Assembly (NCBI GenBank): GCA_947062475.1
Contig: CAMSQA010000011.1
Location: 1 to 40,235 of the forward strand
Length of the DNA: 40,235 nt
From: an uncultured Clostridia bacterium
Lineage (GTDB): Bacteria > Bacillota > Clostridia > Christensenellales > UBA1242
Reading direction: 5' to 3'
In this document: one piece after another, positions 7,372 to 16,202 of the stretch
Numbering within the stretch: position 1 is the first letter of the stretch
How the letters are laid out: the number at the start of each line of letters is the position of its first letter
Position numbers and translations under genes: made by a program
Notes under the pieces: generated by a model
The model's input: only the letters and a program-made list of their open reading frames with translations
Database searches by the model: none
What the model was told of the DNA's origin: nothing

Positions 7372-8508
7372 ATGCAAAATTTGAAATTCAACAATATGAA
7401 AATATTGTTTATTTGCTCAACTGATAATATGATTTGGCAATTTTTGACTCCGCACATAAAAGATCTTCTTTCCTTTGGGGCAAGTGTGGATTGTGTATGC
7501 AGTAAAACAGGTTTCTGGTTTGACAGTCTTAAAGAAATTGGCTTTAATATGATTGAGCTTGATCTAAAACGCGCTCCAATCAATATGACAAATTATCGGG
7601 GATACAAATTTTTAAAGAAGTTGCAGAGAGAAAATAAATATAATCTTATTTATTGTCAACAGCCAACAGGTGGACTTATGGGAAGATTTGTTGGAAAAAA
7701 ATTTAAAATTCCTGTAATTTATATTGCACATGGTTTTTTCTTTTTTAAGGGCAACAATCCAATTAAAAATTTTATCTATTATTCTGCTGAAAAATATATG
7801 GCAAAATTTACAGATATTCTCATTACAATGAATGAAGAAGATTATCTTGCGTCAAAAAAATTTAAAGCGAAGAAAAAATATAAAATAAGCGGGATAGGTC
7901 TTAACGAGGATAAATATCAATTTGAAAAGCAAAATAATCTGCCTGCAGAATTAATGTTGAAAGATGACAACAAAATAATTTTATCAGTATCTGAATTTAT
8001 ACCAAGAAAAAATTATAAAACTATGCTTAAAACTTTTGCAGCTTTAGCACGGAAAAGAGATGATGTGAAATATATTCTGTGCGGAAGTGGCAGACAGTTT
8101 GAAGAAATGAAAGTTTTTGCCAAAAAACTTGATATTCAAGATAAAGTTTTATTTTTGGGTTATAGGACCGATATAGGTCATATTATGCAAATTTCAGATA
8201 TTTTCTTTCATCAATCTTTTCATGAGGGACTGACTATGTCTATTATGGAAGCAATGCATTTTTCACTGCCTGTAGTTGCTTCTCGTGTAAGAGGAAATAA
8301 AGACCTGATTGATGAAGGGGTTGGCGGATTTTTGACAGAACCAAAGAATGTCAATGCTCAGCTTAAAGCTTTGGAAATTTTGCTTGATGACAAAAAGATG
8401 CGAGAGGAGTTTGGCAAAAATAATCATGAGAAAGTCAAAGATTATTGCTTAAATTCTGTAAGGGAAGAATTGAAAGAAATTTATCAAGAAAATGGATTTT
8501 TTGAGTAA
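7372..8508 (+). CDS. Glycosyltransferase family 4 (EpsD/CapM-like)
   Basis: A GT-B fold glycosyltransferase of about 378 residues. The N-terminal half has the MKILFICSTDN strand and a Gly-rich GGLMGR loop. The C-terminal GT1/GT4 domain has ILSVSEFIPRKNY, the nucleotide-sugar-binding region and the EX7E motif (HEGLTMSIMEAM, E285 and E293). Such enzymes add hexose or N-acetylhexosamine to a lipid-linked acceptor at the cytoplasmic membrane face with retention of configuration. Three Met codons compete: 7342, 7372 and 7396. I prefer 7372 because GGGGGA at 7362-7367 precedes it; the homology itself starts near 7396. It is the first gene of the rightward half of the locus. Confidence 0.9.
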   Translation: MQNLKFNNMKILFICSTDNMIWQFLTPHIKDLLSFGASVDCVCSKTGFWFDSLKEIGFNMIELDLKRAPINMTNYRGYKFLKKLQRENKYNLIYCQQPTGGLMGRFVGKKFKIPVIYIAHGFFFFKGNNPIKNFIYYSAEKYMAKFTDILITMNEEDYLASKKFKAKKKYKISGIGLNEDKYQFEKQNNLPAELMLKDDNKIILSVSEFIPRKNYKTMLKTFAALARKRDDVKYILCGSGRQFEEMKVFAKKLDIQDKVLFLGYRTDIGHIMQISDIFFHQSFHEGLTMSIMEAMHFSLPVVASRVRGNKDLIDEGVGGFLTEPKNVNAQLKALEILLDDKKMREEFGKNNHEKVKDYCLNSVREELKEIYQENGFFE

Positions 8509-8592
8509 ATTGGCAATAATTAAGAGAAAAATTAAATTTTTTATTATATTTTTATTTATTTACTTTATAAAAGGATAAAAGGATTTACTGAA

Positions 8593-9435
8593 TTGAAAAA
8601 AGAAAAACAATTAGAAAAAAATAAACAGCCATTTAAAATAAGGTTTAAAGAAAATAGCAGCAAATTTTTTGAACAGACCAAAAAGAACTCTTATGTTTTA
8701 AAAGCAATGGTTAAAAAGAATTTTAAGGCACAATATAGAGGTTCGATATTGGGCATTTTGTGGACAGTATTAAATCCTCTTTTAAATATGATTGTCCTCA
8801 GTTTTGTCTTTTCAAATATTTTTGGAAGAGGGATAGATCATTATCCTGTTTATATTCTCTGTGGAACAATTATTTTCAATATATTAAGGCAAATTACTAC
8901 ACAATCACTCACTTGTCTTGTAAGCAATTCTGGTATTCTTAAAAAGACCAAAGTTTCCTATTCAGTGCTTCCAATGTCAAATACGTGCACAGCTTTAGTA
9001 AATTTTGCTTTTTCTTTTATAGCAATGCTGATTGTCATGCTGATTGTAAAGCAACCTTTCTATTGGACGATTTTACTTACAATTGTCATTCTGCCTGCGA
9101 TTGTAATGTTTTCATTAGGAATAGGATATTTTCTTGCCAGTCTGTATACATTTTTCAGAGATATAAAACATATCTATTCGGTTGGTCTCACACTATGGCA
9201 ATATCTCACCCCAATATTTTATACTGCAAGTGCTATAGGAAGCGGCATAGCTTTTAAGATTATAAATTTAAACCCTATGACTGTCTATGTCACAGCTTTT
9301 AGAGATGTGATAAAACTGGGTGTTGTCCCAAGCGGAATGGATTTTTTAATAATGTATGCATGGGCGTTTGGAATGCTGGCATTTGGATATTTAGTTTTCA
9401 GACTTAATAGGCGAAAATATATATTATATATTTAA
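8593..9435 (+). CDS. ABC polysaccharide exporter, permease (TagG/Wzm type)
   Basis: A 280-residue ABC-2 family permease. A charged cytoplasmic N-terminus of about 50 residues is followed by the QYRGSILGILWTVLNPLL entry, typical of O-antigen and teichoic-acid exporters. About six transmembrane helices follow, with the conserved FFRDIKHI loop and PIFY near the end. With the next gene it would form a dimeric permease plus ATPase exporter for a complete undecaprenyl-linked glycan. The start is a TTG at 8593 with AGGA nine bases upstream; the next in-frame ATG lies too far inside the cytoplasmic region. Substrate is unknown. Confidence 0.9.
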   Translation: MKKEKQLEKNKQPFKIRFKENSSKFFEQTKKNSYVLKAMVKKNFKAQYRGSILGILWTVLNPLLNMIVLSFVFSNIFGRGIDHYPVYILCGTIIFNILRQITTQSLTCLVSNSGILKKTKVSYSVLPMSNTCTALVNFAFSFIAMLIVMLIVKQPFYWTILLTIVILPAIVMFSLGIGYFLASLYTFFRDIKHIYSVGLTLWQYLTPIFYTASAIGSGIAFKIINLNPMTVYVTAFRDVIKLGVVPSGMDFLIMYAWAFGMLAFGYLVFRLNRRKYILYI

Positions 9436-9489
9436 AATTAATTAATTTTTACTAAATTAAATTATAAATTACAAAAAAAAGGAAAGAAT

Positions 9490-10272
9490 ATGGCATTTGC
9501 AAAACCACTTAATAAAGAAAATTTGATTGAAGTCGACAATGTCAGCTTAAAATATCATCAACCTAGTGAAAAGATAGGTTCTTTAAAAGAATTTTTTGTT
9601 CGCCTTGTAAGAGGTAAACTGAGATATAAAGAATTTTGGGTGCTTAATAATATAAATTTGCAGGTTAAAAAAGGGGAATCGCTGGCTCTTATTGGGTTAA
9701 ATGGCTCGGGTAAAACAACTCTCTTAAAAACTATCGCAGGAATATTAGAACCTACAAAAGGTCAAATTCGCATTGGAGGAAATATTGCACCACTTATAAA
9801 CTTGGGAGCAGGTTTCGATTATGAATCTACGGCAAAGGAGAATGTTTTCTTAAATGGAGCAATTCTAGGATATTCAAAAAAACAGATGAAAGAAAAATAT
9901 GATTCAATAGTCGAATTTGCCGAGCTTCAAGATAAAATGAATATTCCAATAAAAAATTTCTCTTCTGGTATGCTTGCAAGACTTGGTTTTGCAATAGCGG
10001 TTGATGTTGAACCTGATATTCTTTTAGTCGATGAGATATTGTCAGTTGGAGACGTGCCTTTTAAGCAGAAATGCATGAAAAAGATTCAAGAACTTCTTTC
10101 AAGAGGCACAACAATGATTTTTGTTTCGCACAGTATGAATCAGGTGACAAGCCTTTGCAAAAAGACATTGTGGATAAAAGACAACCAAATGTATCGCTAT
10201 GGAGATAGCAAAGAAGTTGTTGAAGAATATTTGGAATTTTGCAAAAATCAAGGGCAAAAAGTTGGAAATTAA
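9490..10272 (+). CDS. ABC polysaccharide exporter, ATPase (TagH/Wzt type)
   Basis: A 260-residue ATPase partner of the preceding permease. Walker A is GLNGSGKTT (69-77), the signature is FSSGM (157-161), Walker B is ILLVDE (177-182) and the switch His is H214. The N-terminal EVDNVSLKYHQP and the GAGF motif (around 107) are typical of the polysaccharide-export subfamily, where this segment gates the glycan reducing end. It ends shortly after the nucleotide-binding domain, so it lacks the C-terminal carbohydrate-binding domain that some Wzt proteins use to check chain termination. That favours export not coupled to a modified chain end. Confidence 0.93.
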   Translation: MAFAKPLNKENLIEVDNVSLKYHQPSEKIGSLKEFFVRLVRGKLRYKEFWVLNNINLQVKKGESLALIGLNGSGKTTLLKTIAGILEPTKGQIRIGGNIAPLINLGAGFDYESTAKENVFLNGAILGYSKKQMKEKYDSIVEFAELQDKMNIPIKNFSSGMLARLGFAIAVDVEPDILLVDEILSVGDVPFKQKCMKKIQELLSRGTTMIFVSHSMNQVTSLCKKTLWIKDNQMYRYGDSKEVVEEYLEFCKNQGQKVGN

Positions 10273-10384
10273 ACAAAAAAATCGATTTTTCTTTAAAATT
10301 TCATTATTTTTGTTAAATTATTGATTTTTATTGATAATTTATTGTTTTGCGTTAAGCTTAAAAATATAAAAGGAGTAAACTTTG

Positions 10385-11425
10385 ATGAGTTATGCTTTAA
10401 GCGAAAATAAAAGTGCTGATGCAAAGATTATTCCGATAGTCTTATGCACTGACCATGCTTATTGTCCTTATGCACATGTTGCACTTGCGTCAATAATTAA
10501 AAATAGATCTCTTGATAAGAATATTTTTTATGACATTTACATATTTCATGATGAAGAATTGACGAGTGAGGATATAAGTGCGTTTAATAATATTAAGTTT
10601 GATAATTTAAAAGTTGAATGCAAAAATGTTGGATATCTTTTAAATGAAAAGAGTTTATATACTCGAGAACATTATTCAAAGCAAATGTTTTATAGGTGGC
10701 TTATTGCAAAAGTCCTTGAAAAATATGAGAAGGTTGTTTATCTTGATTGTGATGTTATAGCTTGTGATGATGTCGCCAAATTATATGATATCGATCTTAA
10801 AGGAAATGTTGTAGGTGCTGTAAAAGATTGTGTAAAAAAGGATAAATTGAATTATTATATTAAAAAAGAATTAAAGATAGTAAATGGTTTATATGTCAAT
10901 TCTGGTGTGCTGTTGATAGATACACAGAAATTTATCAAAGAAGATATTTTTAATAAATGCCTTCATTTGTTAAAAAATCATAATGCATTTGCTTATCCCG
11001 ATCAAGATATACTCAATATTGTGCTTCAAAATAAGATATTGGTGATAGATGAAAGCTGGAATGTTCAATGGCGAAATGTTGAAGAGGGTGAGGACGTAAA
11101 AATAAATATACTTCATTTTACAACAGGCAAAAAACCTTGGAAGGCTTCAGGTGTGGGTGAAAGGTTTGCTGATGAATTTTGGAAGTATGCAAAAGGCACT
11201 TATTATTATCAAGAACTTGTAAATAATCTAAAATCAAGCAAAAATAAAGCGAAAAACAACAAAAATTCAAGAAAATATCGTTTTTTTAAGATATTATTGC
11301 GTCCTTTTAGGATAATTAAGAAGTTTTTTAAATCATGGAGGGAAGTTGGTTTTAAAAATTCTTGTCATGAATTATCGTTTGAAATCAGATATATTTTTCA
11401 TAGAATTTTTGGAAATAAAAAATAA
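10385..11425 (+). CDS. Glycosyltransferase family 8
   Basis: A 346-residue GT-A fold, retaining glycosyltransferase of the GT8 family, which uses UDP-glucose or UDP-galactose. Visible motifs are IVLCTDHAYCPYAHVALASI at the N-terminus, the metal-binding DCD (D121, D123) in VVYLDCDVIA, the VNSGVLLID strand, YPDQDILN, and the HFTTGKKPW C-terminal motif. After about residue 280 comes a Lys-rich, amphipathic tail (KNKAKNNKNSRKYRFFKILLRPFRIIKKFF) of the kind that binds membranes in this family. The ATG at 10385 is preferred over the TTG one codon earlier; AGGAG lies nine bases upstream. It closes the rightward polysaccharide genes. Confidence 0.93.
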   Translation: MSYALSENKSADAKIIPIVLCTDHAYCPYAHVALASIIKNRSLDKNIFYDIYIFHDEELTSEDISAFNNIKFDNLKVECKNVGYLLNEKSLYTREHYSKQMFYRWLIAKVLEKYEKVVYLDCDVIACDDVAKLYDIDLKGNVVGAVKDCVKKDKLNYYIKKELKIVNGLYVNSGVLLIDTQKFIKEDIFNKCLHLLKNHNAFAYPDQDILNIVLQNKILVIDESWNVQWRNVEEGEDVKINILHFTTGKKPWKASGVGERFADEFWKYAKGTYYYQELVNNLKSSKNKAKNNKNSRKYRFFKILLRPFRIIKKFFKSWREVGFKNSCHELSFEIRYIFHRIFGNKK

Positions 11426-11440
11426 ATTTCAATTTTGCTA

Positions 11441-11468
11441 TTGACTAATTGATATAAGTGTGTAAAAT
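11441..11468 (+). promoter_or_regulatory. Promoter of the 241-residue gene
   Basis: TTGACT (11441-11446), a 16-base spacer and TAAAAT (11463-11468) with a TG just before it. The predicted start site leaves only a short leader before the AGAGGA ribosome binding site (11475-11480). Confidence 0.6.
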
Positions 11469-11487
11469 TATATAAGAGGAAAAATAT

Positions 11488-12213
11488 ATGAAATTTAATG
11501 AATTTATAGAAGAAAAAGTTGAAGATGTCTTAGATAGAGATAGTATATTTAATAAGCTTATGTTATTAAGAAATAGATATCTTGAGAATTGTAGGGAAAG
11601 CCTTGCTAAGGTGTGTGATTATTATAAAAAACTTTCAGGCGATACAATTTCTCCAGATATTATGGCGAATGTTAAAAACATGAATGAAATTTTTATCAAC
11701 TTTGCTAAAAGTGAGCTGTCAAAGAATTTAAAGAAAAGAGCTCAACTCAGTGATAAGGAAAATAATATTATTTATAAACTTCAACCAAATAAACTTTTAA
11801 AAACGGCTGAAAAGTTGGATGCAGAAAGTGAAATTATTGTTGGAATAATAAATGAAGTCAATAAATATGACGATAATAATTATCTTTTCAATAAAGTTGA
11901 TGAGAAAATACATGAAATTCGTTTAAATGCACCAATTATTGCAATTAAGGAAAATAAAGATAATAAAATTATTTGCGAAGTAATTGCAGAAGTTATTCGT
12001 TTGACTGAAAAAGGTTGTGCAACTGAAGCTTATAATGTTTTTGATGTAAAGAAAGGGACTTATTCTGATATAGCACTTGAATTTTTATGTGACCAAGCTC
12101 GTGCAATGGTGCATGGCGAAAAATACAGTGAAAAAGTCCGTAATTTTAAAGATAAATTGTTAAGTGATGTTGAGACTGAAGATAATATTTTAAGCGAAGA
12201 AGTTTTTATGTAA
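11488..12213 (+). CDS. Unrecognised helical protein
   Basis: A 241-residue protein, rich in Lys, Glu, Asn and Ile, almost entirely helical by eye, without signal peptide, membrane helix or catalytic motif. The C-terminus is acidic and ends SEEVFM. AGAGGA sits seven bases before the ATG. It has its own promoter and lies just upstream of another unrecognised gene on the same strand, with the terminator only after the second, so the pair probably forms one operon. Function unknown. Confidence 0.65.
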   Translation: MKFNEFIEEKVEDVLDRDSIFNKLMLLRNRYLENCRESLAKVCDYYKKLSGDTISPDIMANVKNMNEIFINFAKSELSKNLKKRAQLSDKENNIIYKLQPNKLLKTAEKLDAESEIIVGIINEVNKYDDNNYLFNKVDEKIHEIRLNAPIIAIKENKDNKIICEVIAEVIRLTEKGCATEAYNVFDVKKGTYSDIALEFLCDQARAMVHGEKYSEKVRNFKDKLLSDVETEDNILSEEVFM

Positions 12214-12304
12214 AATTTAAAGTTTCTTTATATATAATATATTATATAATATATGTAATATTATCATATTAAAATGGGCAGTAAATTTTGGGAGGATAAA
12301 CCTA

Positions 12305-12757
12305 ATGATAAAGTATAGTGATAAAGCTTTATTGAAAGTAGTAAAACCGATGAAGTTTAATGAAAGGTATATTGATAATGAGCAGTATTGTTTAAATTAT
12401 AAAGAAATGAAAGATATTTATGCTGACATATCAAAGTTGACTGAACAGATAAATATAAAGGCCAAAGAATATCCTCAGCTGAGTGATTTATCCTTAAATA
12501 AATTAATGTGGTTTTTAACAGAAGAAAAGGATATTGAAAAACGTATGGTATTTTTTAATTCTTTATTGAAATCACTTGATAAAAATAATGGTTATTACAA
12601 ATTTATAGAAGGAAATTTGGCTAAGGCTGAAATATTGCAAAGAGATTTTCTTCCGCTAGCCAAAAAGCTTTACGGCAGATTACAAGATTTTGACATTATA
12701 AAAAATGTTTTAAATAGAATTGAAAACGAAGAGATAGAAGAAAATGAAATGGAATAA
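12305..12757 (+). CDS. Unrecognised helical protein with acidic C-terminal tail
   Basis: A 150-residue cytoplasmic-type protein with a strong GGGAGGA ribosome binding site eight bases before the ATG. It is helical and charged and carries no motif I can name. The last twelve residues are almost all acidic and end EENEME. That resembles the tails of three other unrecognised proteins in this window (ending IEPEM, DEIEM and DEIEL). The gene follows the 241-residue protein after a 91-base AT-rich gap and is followed at once by an intrinsic terminator. Confidence 0.65.
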   Translation: MIKYSDKALLKVVKPMKFNERYIDNEQYCLNYKEMKDIYADISKLTEQINIKAKEYPQLSDLSLNKLMWFLTEEKDIEKRMVFFNSLLKSLDKNNGYYKFIEGNLAKAEILQRDFLPLAKKLYGRLQDFDIIKNVLNRIENEEIEENEME

Positions 12758-12759
12758 AA

Positions 12760-12788
12760 GGTTTTGAAATTATCAAAATCTTTTTTTT
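12760..12788 (+). terminator. Intrinsic terminator
   Basis: An 8-bp stem (12760-12767 with 12773-12780, one G-U pair) with a 5-base loop, followed by T8 (12781-12788). It separates the hypothetical operon from the ribosomal protein promoter. Confidence 0.85.
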
Positions 12789-12891
12789 GTTTTTTTCTTG
12801 ATAAGAATTTAAATATTTTTAGCTTAGTAAAGAAGGGGATTTTTCAATAAAAAAATGATTAAAAATATTTTAAAAAATCTATGAAAAAGTC

Positions 12892-12920
12892 TTGACTTAA
12901 ATTTAAAGATTTGTTATAAT
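12892..12920 (+). promoter_or_regulatory. Main promoter of the S10-spc-alpha operon
   Basis: TTGACT (12892-12897), a 17-base spacer and a perfect TATAAT (12915-12920). The start of transcription is expected near 12927. No equally good promoter was seen inside the following 16 kb. Confidence 0.88.
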
Positions 12921-12926
12921 AGCAAT

Positions 12927-13149
12927 GCTGTGAATTATGGGTTGAAACATAAGGTTACCTCAGATTACCTGCAATCAGGGGAGAATTTATGTGGACAAGT
13001 TCGTGGCATAGACCCGAGCGACCGACCAAAAAAATCACATTTTTTAATTCCTTACAGCACGACACACATGGATAAGTGTTCCGTAGTTGTCGGTTCAAAA
13101 TTTATTTTTGAAAAGGGATTGGTTGGAAAATTACAGGAGGTTATTATTA
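12927..13149 (+). promoter_or_regulatory. Long structured leader of the S10 operon
   Basis: About 223 untranslated bases separate the promoter from rpsJ. The leader is markedly richer in GC than nearby intergenic DNA (for example GACCCGAGCGACCGACC around 13012-13028), and short complementary segments can be paired (CGACA near 13060 with TGTCG near 13090, flanking an ACAC/GTGT pair). Leaders of S10 operons are autoregulated by L4 in gamma-proteobacteria; whether this leader does something similar is inference. An open frame crossing it is probably fortuitous. Confidence 0.6.
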
Positions 13150-13458
13150 ATGGCAACACAAGTTATCAGAATTAAATTGAAGGCCTTTGAACACAGCATC
13201 ATTGATGAAGCTTGCAAAAGAATAATTGATACTGCTGAAAAGTTTGGTGCTAAAGTCGCTGGCCCAATCCCACTTCCAACAGACAGAGAAGTGGTTACTG
13301 TTATTCGTTCACCACACAAATACAAAGATAGTCGTGAACAATTTGAGTCAAGGACTCATAAAAGACTTATTGACATTTATTCACCAAATGCTAAGGCAGT
13401 CGATGCTCTTATGAAAATCGATCTTCCAGCTGGTGTGGATATCAAAATCAAACTATAA
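13150..13458 (+). CDS. rpsJ: 30S ribosomal protein S10 (uS10)
   Basis: 102 residues, full length. Begins [19 protein letters not shown] and keeps the GPIPLPT and [10 protein letters not shown](Y) core, including the long loop region that reaches the head of the small subunit. Besides its place in the 30S head, S10 is the NusE partner of NusB in antitermination. AGGAGG at 13135-13140 fixes the ATG at 13150; longer upstream starts in the leader have no support. First gene of the super-operon. Confidence 0.98.
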   Translation: MATQVIRIKLKAFEHSIIDEACKRIIDTAEKFGAKVAGPIPLPTDREVVTVIRSPHKYKDSREQFESRTHKRLIDIYSPNAKAVDALMKIDLPAGVDIKIKL

Positions 13459-13476
13459 TGGAGGAAGATGAGAATA

Positions 13477-14112
13477 ATGAAAAAAGCAATTATTGGAAAA
13501 AAACTTGGTATGACTCAAGTCTTCACTCCAGAAGGCCTGGTTATCCCAGTTACAGTTGTAGAGGCAGGTCCATGCCCAGTTGTTCAAGTTAAAAACAACG
13601 AAAAGGACGGATATGAAGCTGTCGTAGTTGCATTCGACAAGCAAAAAGCACAAAGAGTAAACAAGCCTATGACAGGAGCTTTCAAAAAAGCTGGCGTTGA
13701 TACTTACAGAATTGTAAAAGAATTGAAATTTGAAAATGCAAACGAATATACTCTTGGTCAAGAAATCAAAGCTGATATCTTCACTGAAGGTGATGTGGTT
13801 GATGTCACTGGCACAACTCGCGGTCGCGGTTATACTGGTGTTATCCAAAGATGGAATCAACACAGGCTTAGAATGACTCACGGAACTGGCCCTGTTCACA
13901 GAGAAGTTGGTTCAATGAGTGCAAACTCAACACCATCAAGAGTTTTCAAAAACAAACATATGCCTGGTCACTATGGTGTGGAAAGGGTTACTATTCAAAA
14001 TCTTGAAATCGTTCAAGTTGACCCTGAAAGAAATGTTATCCTTGTAAAAGGTTGCATTCCTGGACCAAAAGGTTCGGTCGTTACCATCCGTGAAGCGGTT
14101 AAGGCTAAATAA
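13477..14112 (+). CDS. rplC: 50S ribosomal protein L3 (uL3)
   Basis: 211 residues. Starts MKKAIIGKKLGMTQVFTPEG and keeps the conserved central extension, including HGTGPVHREVGSMS and MPGHYG, which reaches toward the peptidyl transferase centre. The ATG at 13477 is chosen over an in-frame ATG at 13468. GGAGGA ends only two bases before the earlier codon but about eleven before the later one, and family alignment begins at MKKAIIG. Second gene, 18 bases after rpsJ. Confidence 0.97.
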   Translation: MKKAIIGKKLGMTQVFTPEGLVIPVTVVEAGPCPVVQVKNNEKDGYEAVVVAFDKQKAQRVNKPMTGAFKKAGVDTYRIVKELKFENANEYTLGQEIKADIFTEGDVVDVTGTTRGRGYTGVIQRWNQHRLRMTHGTGPVHREVGSMSANSTPSRVFKNKHMPGHYGVERVTIQNLEIVQVDPERNVILVKGCIPGPKGSVVTIREAVKAK

Positions 14113-14123
14113 AGGAGTAAGTC

Positions 14124-14750
14124 ATGGCAAAAGTTAAAGTTTACAATATGCAAGCTGGCGAAGTTGGTCAAATCAATTTACCTGACACTCTCTTTGCTTG
14201 CGAATACAATGAAGCTCTTATTCACGAAGTTGTGGTTGCTTACAATGCAAACCAAAGACAGGGCACAAAATCAGCCCTTACAAGAAGTGAAGTAAGAGGA
14301 CACGCTAAGAAACCTTGGCGTCAAAAGGGTACTGGCAGAGCTAGACAAGGTTCTAAGAAAGGCCCACAATGGACTGGCGGTGGAGTTGTGTTTGCTCCAA
14401 AGCCAAGAGATTTCTCTAAGAAAGTCAACAAACTTAAAAAGAGAGGAGCTCTTCTCAGTGCTTTAAGCACAAAACTTGCACAAAATGAATTGACAGTTCT
14501 TGACAAGTTTGAATTTGATGCTCCAAAAACTAAACAGGCTCAAGCATTTATTGATGCCTTCAAGTTTGACAAGAGTGTTCTTGTTATCAACGATAGCAAT
14601 GATAAAAACATCAAACTTGCAACTGCAAACATTAAATCATTAAGCATTGCTGAAGCAAGTGACCTTAATGTTTATCAAGTTGTTGCAAACAAAAACATTG
14701 TAATCACTCAGTCAGCTATCAAACAATTAGAGGAGGCACATGCAGAATAA
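14124..14750 (+). CDS. rplD: 50S ribosomal protein L4 (uL4)
   Basis: 208 residues, usual length. The loop lining the exit tunnel is visible as the RQGTKSALTRSEVRG and KKPWRQKGTGRARQG motifs, and the globular part ends with the typical Rossmann-like half. L4 is the autoregulator of S10 operons in gamma-proteobacteria and a macrolide-resistance site; neither property is tested here. GGAG lies before the ATG. The stop TAA overlaps the next ATG by one base, a sign of translational coupling. Confidence 0.97.
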   Translation: MAKVKVYNMQAGEVGQINLPDTLFACEYNEALIHEVVVAYNANQRQGTKSALTRSEVRGHAKKPWRQKGTGRARQGSKKGPQWTGGGVVFAPKPRDFSKKVNKLKKRGALLSALSTKLAQNELTVLDKFEFDAPKTKQAQAFIDAFKFDKSVLVINDSNDKNIKLATANIKSLSIAEASDLNVYQVVANKNIVITQSAIKQLEEAHAE

Positions 14751-15052
14751 TGGAAGCAAATAAAATTATTATCAGACCACTTCTCACAGAAAAAAGTTAT
14801 AGCGGAATTGCCAACAAAGTTTATACATTTGTTGTTGCTAAAAACGCTGATAAAGTGCAAATCATCAATGCAGTTGAAGAATTGTTTGGTGTCAAGGTGG
14901 CAAGTGTAAATACTGTTATCGTAAAAGGTCACAAAAAGACTCAAAATACAAAGGCTGGAAGAACAGTTGGCAGAACTAGCGATTATAAAAAAGCAATCGT
15001 TACTTTAAAAGAAGATTCAAAGTCAATTGCGTTCTTCGACAGCTTATCATAA
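14750..15052 (+). CDS. rplW: 50S ribosomal protein L23 (uL23)
   Basis: 100 residues. [11 protein letters not shown] at the N-terminus and [15 protein letters not shown] in the middle are diagnostic. L23 sits at the tunnel exit, where trigger factor and SRP dock. Its start overlaps the rplD stop by one base. The nearest GGAGG lies about 13 bases upstream, so coupling to rplD translation probably supports initiation. Confidence 0.97.
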   Translation: MEANKIIIRPLLTEKSYSGIANKVYTFVVAKNADKVQIINAVEELFGVKVASVNTVIVKGHKKTQNTKAGRTVGRTSDYKKAIVTLKEDSKSIAFFDSLS

Positions 15053-15068
15053 GGATAGGAGGTGTATT

Positions 15069-15896
15069 ATGGCAATTAAAATTCATAGACCTACTTCTGC
15101 TGGAAGAAGATTTTATACAACCTCTTCCTTTGAAGAAATCACAAAGAAAACCCCTGAAAAATCTTTGCTTGAAAAGAAAGTTAAGCATGCTGGCAGAAAT
15201 GCTCAGGGAAAAGTTACTGTTCGTCATCAAGGTGGTGGCAACAGACAAAAATATCGTGTAATCGACTTTAAGAGAAACAAAGATGATATTCCTGCAAAGG
15301 TTATCGGAATTGAATACGATCCAAACAGAACAGCATATATCGCTCTCGTTCGTTATGCTGACGGCGAAAAGAGATATATCCTTGCTCCTGTTGGACTTAA
15401 AGATGGTGACATCGTTATGAGTGGTGCAAATGCTGAAATTAAAGTCGGCAACTGCCTTCCACTTTCACAAATTCCTGTTGGTTCACTTATTCATAATATT
15501 GAACTTGAACCAAACAAGGGTGGTCAACTTGTTCGTAGTGCTGGAAATGAAGCTCAGCTTATGGCTAAGGAAGGAAGATATGCAACTATCCGTCTTCCAA
15601 GTGGTGAAATGAGAAAAGTTCTTCTTGTTTGCAGAGCTACTATCGGAACTGTTGGCAATATAGACCATGAACTTGTATCTCTCGGCAAAGCTGGTAGAAA
15701 GAGACATATGGGTGTTCGTCCAAGCGTCCGCGGTGTTGCTATGAACCCTAACGACCACAAACATGGTGGTGGTGAAGGCAAAAGCCCTGTTGGTATGGCA
15801 TCACCTGTTACTCCATGGAACAAACCTGCTCTTGGATACAAGACTAGAAAGAGAAAAAATCGCTCTAACCGCTTGATGGTTAAGAGAGTTAATTAG
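15069..15896 (+). CDS. rplB: 50S ribosomal protein L2 (uL2)
   Basis: 275 residues, full length. Starts [18 protein letters not shown] and ends with the conserved [14 protein letters not shown] and [14 protein letters not shown] region, in which H230 corresponds to the His implicated in peptidyl-transferase-centre assembly. AGGAGG (15057-15062) lies six bases before the ATG at 15069; an upstream in-frame extension overlaps rplW and is not supported. Confidence 0.98.
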   Translation: MAIKIHRPTSAGRRFYTTSSFEEITKKTPEKSLLEKKVKHAGRNAQGKVTVRHQGGGNRQKYRVIDFKRNKDDIPAKVIGIEYDPNRTAYIALVRYADGEKRYILAPVGLKDGDIVMSGANAEIKVGNCLPLSQIPVGSLIHNIELEPNKGGQLVRSAGNEAQLMAKEGRYATIRLPSGEMRKVLLVCRATIGTVGNIDHELVSLGKAGRKRHMGVRPSVRGVAMNPNDHKHGGGEGKSPVGMASPVTPWNKPALGYKTRKRKNRSNRLMVKRVN

Positions 15897-15907
15897 GAGA
15901 GAAGATT

Positions 15908-16192
15908 ATGAGCAAATCATTAAAGAAAAAGCCTTATGTTCATCCAAGTCTTGTAAAAAAGGTTGCCCAGATGCAAGAATCAGGCGTTAAAAGACCTATC
16001 AAAACTTGGTCAAGAGCTTCTACCATCTATCCTGATTTTGTAGGATTTACCTTTGCTGTGCATAACGGAAAAAAACATGTCCCTGTTTACTGCACTGCTG
16101 ATATGGTAGGACATAAACTCGGAGAATTTTCTCCAACAAGAACTTACAAGGGACACACTAAAAAGTCGGCGTCAGTTGCAGGTAAGAGATAA
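15908..16192 (+). CDS. rpsS: 30S ribosomal protein S19 (uS19)
   Basis: 94 residues. [24 protein letters not shown] and GEFSPTRTY are diagnostic of S19, which forms the A-site finger contact of the 30S head with S13. The spacing, eleven bases after rplB and ten before rplV, is typical of tight co-translation. Confidence 0.97.
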   Translation: MSKSLKKKPYVHPSLVKKVAQMQESGVKRPIKTWSRASTIYPDFVGFTFAVHNGKKHVPVYCTADMVGHKLGEFSPTRTYKGHTKKSASVAGKR

Positions 16193-16202
16193 GGGGTGAA
16201 AA

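Noticed and set aside
10331..10370. A promoter directly before the GT8 gene
   Set aside because: The best TTGTTT/TATAAA pair would place the start of transcription inside the ribosome binding site.
12930..13175. An 81-codon open frame starting with GTG across the rpsJ leader
   Set aside because: No ribosome binding site, overlaps the rpsJ start in another frame, and resembles no known protein; better explained as untranslated leader.
14740..14763. A seven-codon frame (MQNNGSK) starting at an ATG close to GGAGG between rplD and rplW
   Set aside because: It lies inside the rplD end and crosses the rplW start; most likely chance, since rplW begins in its family-standard place.
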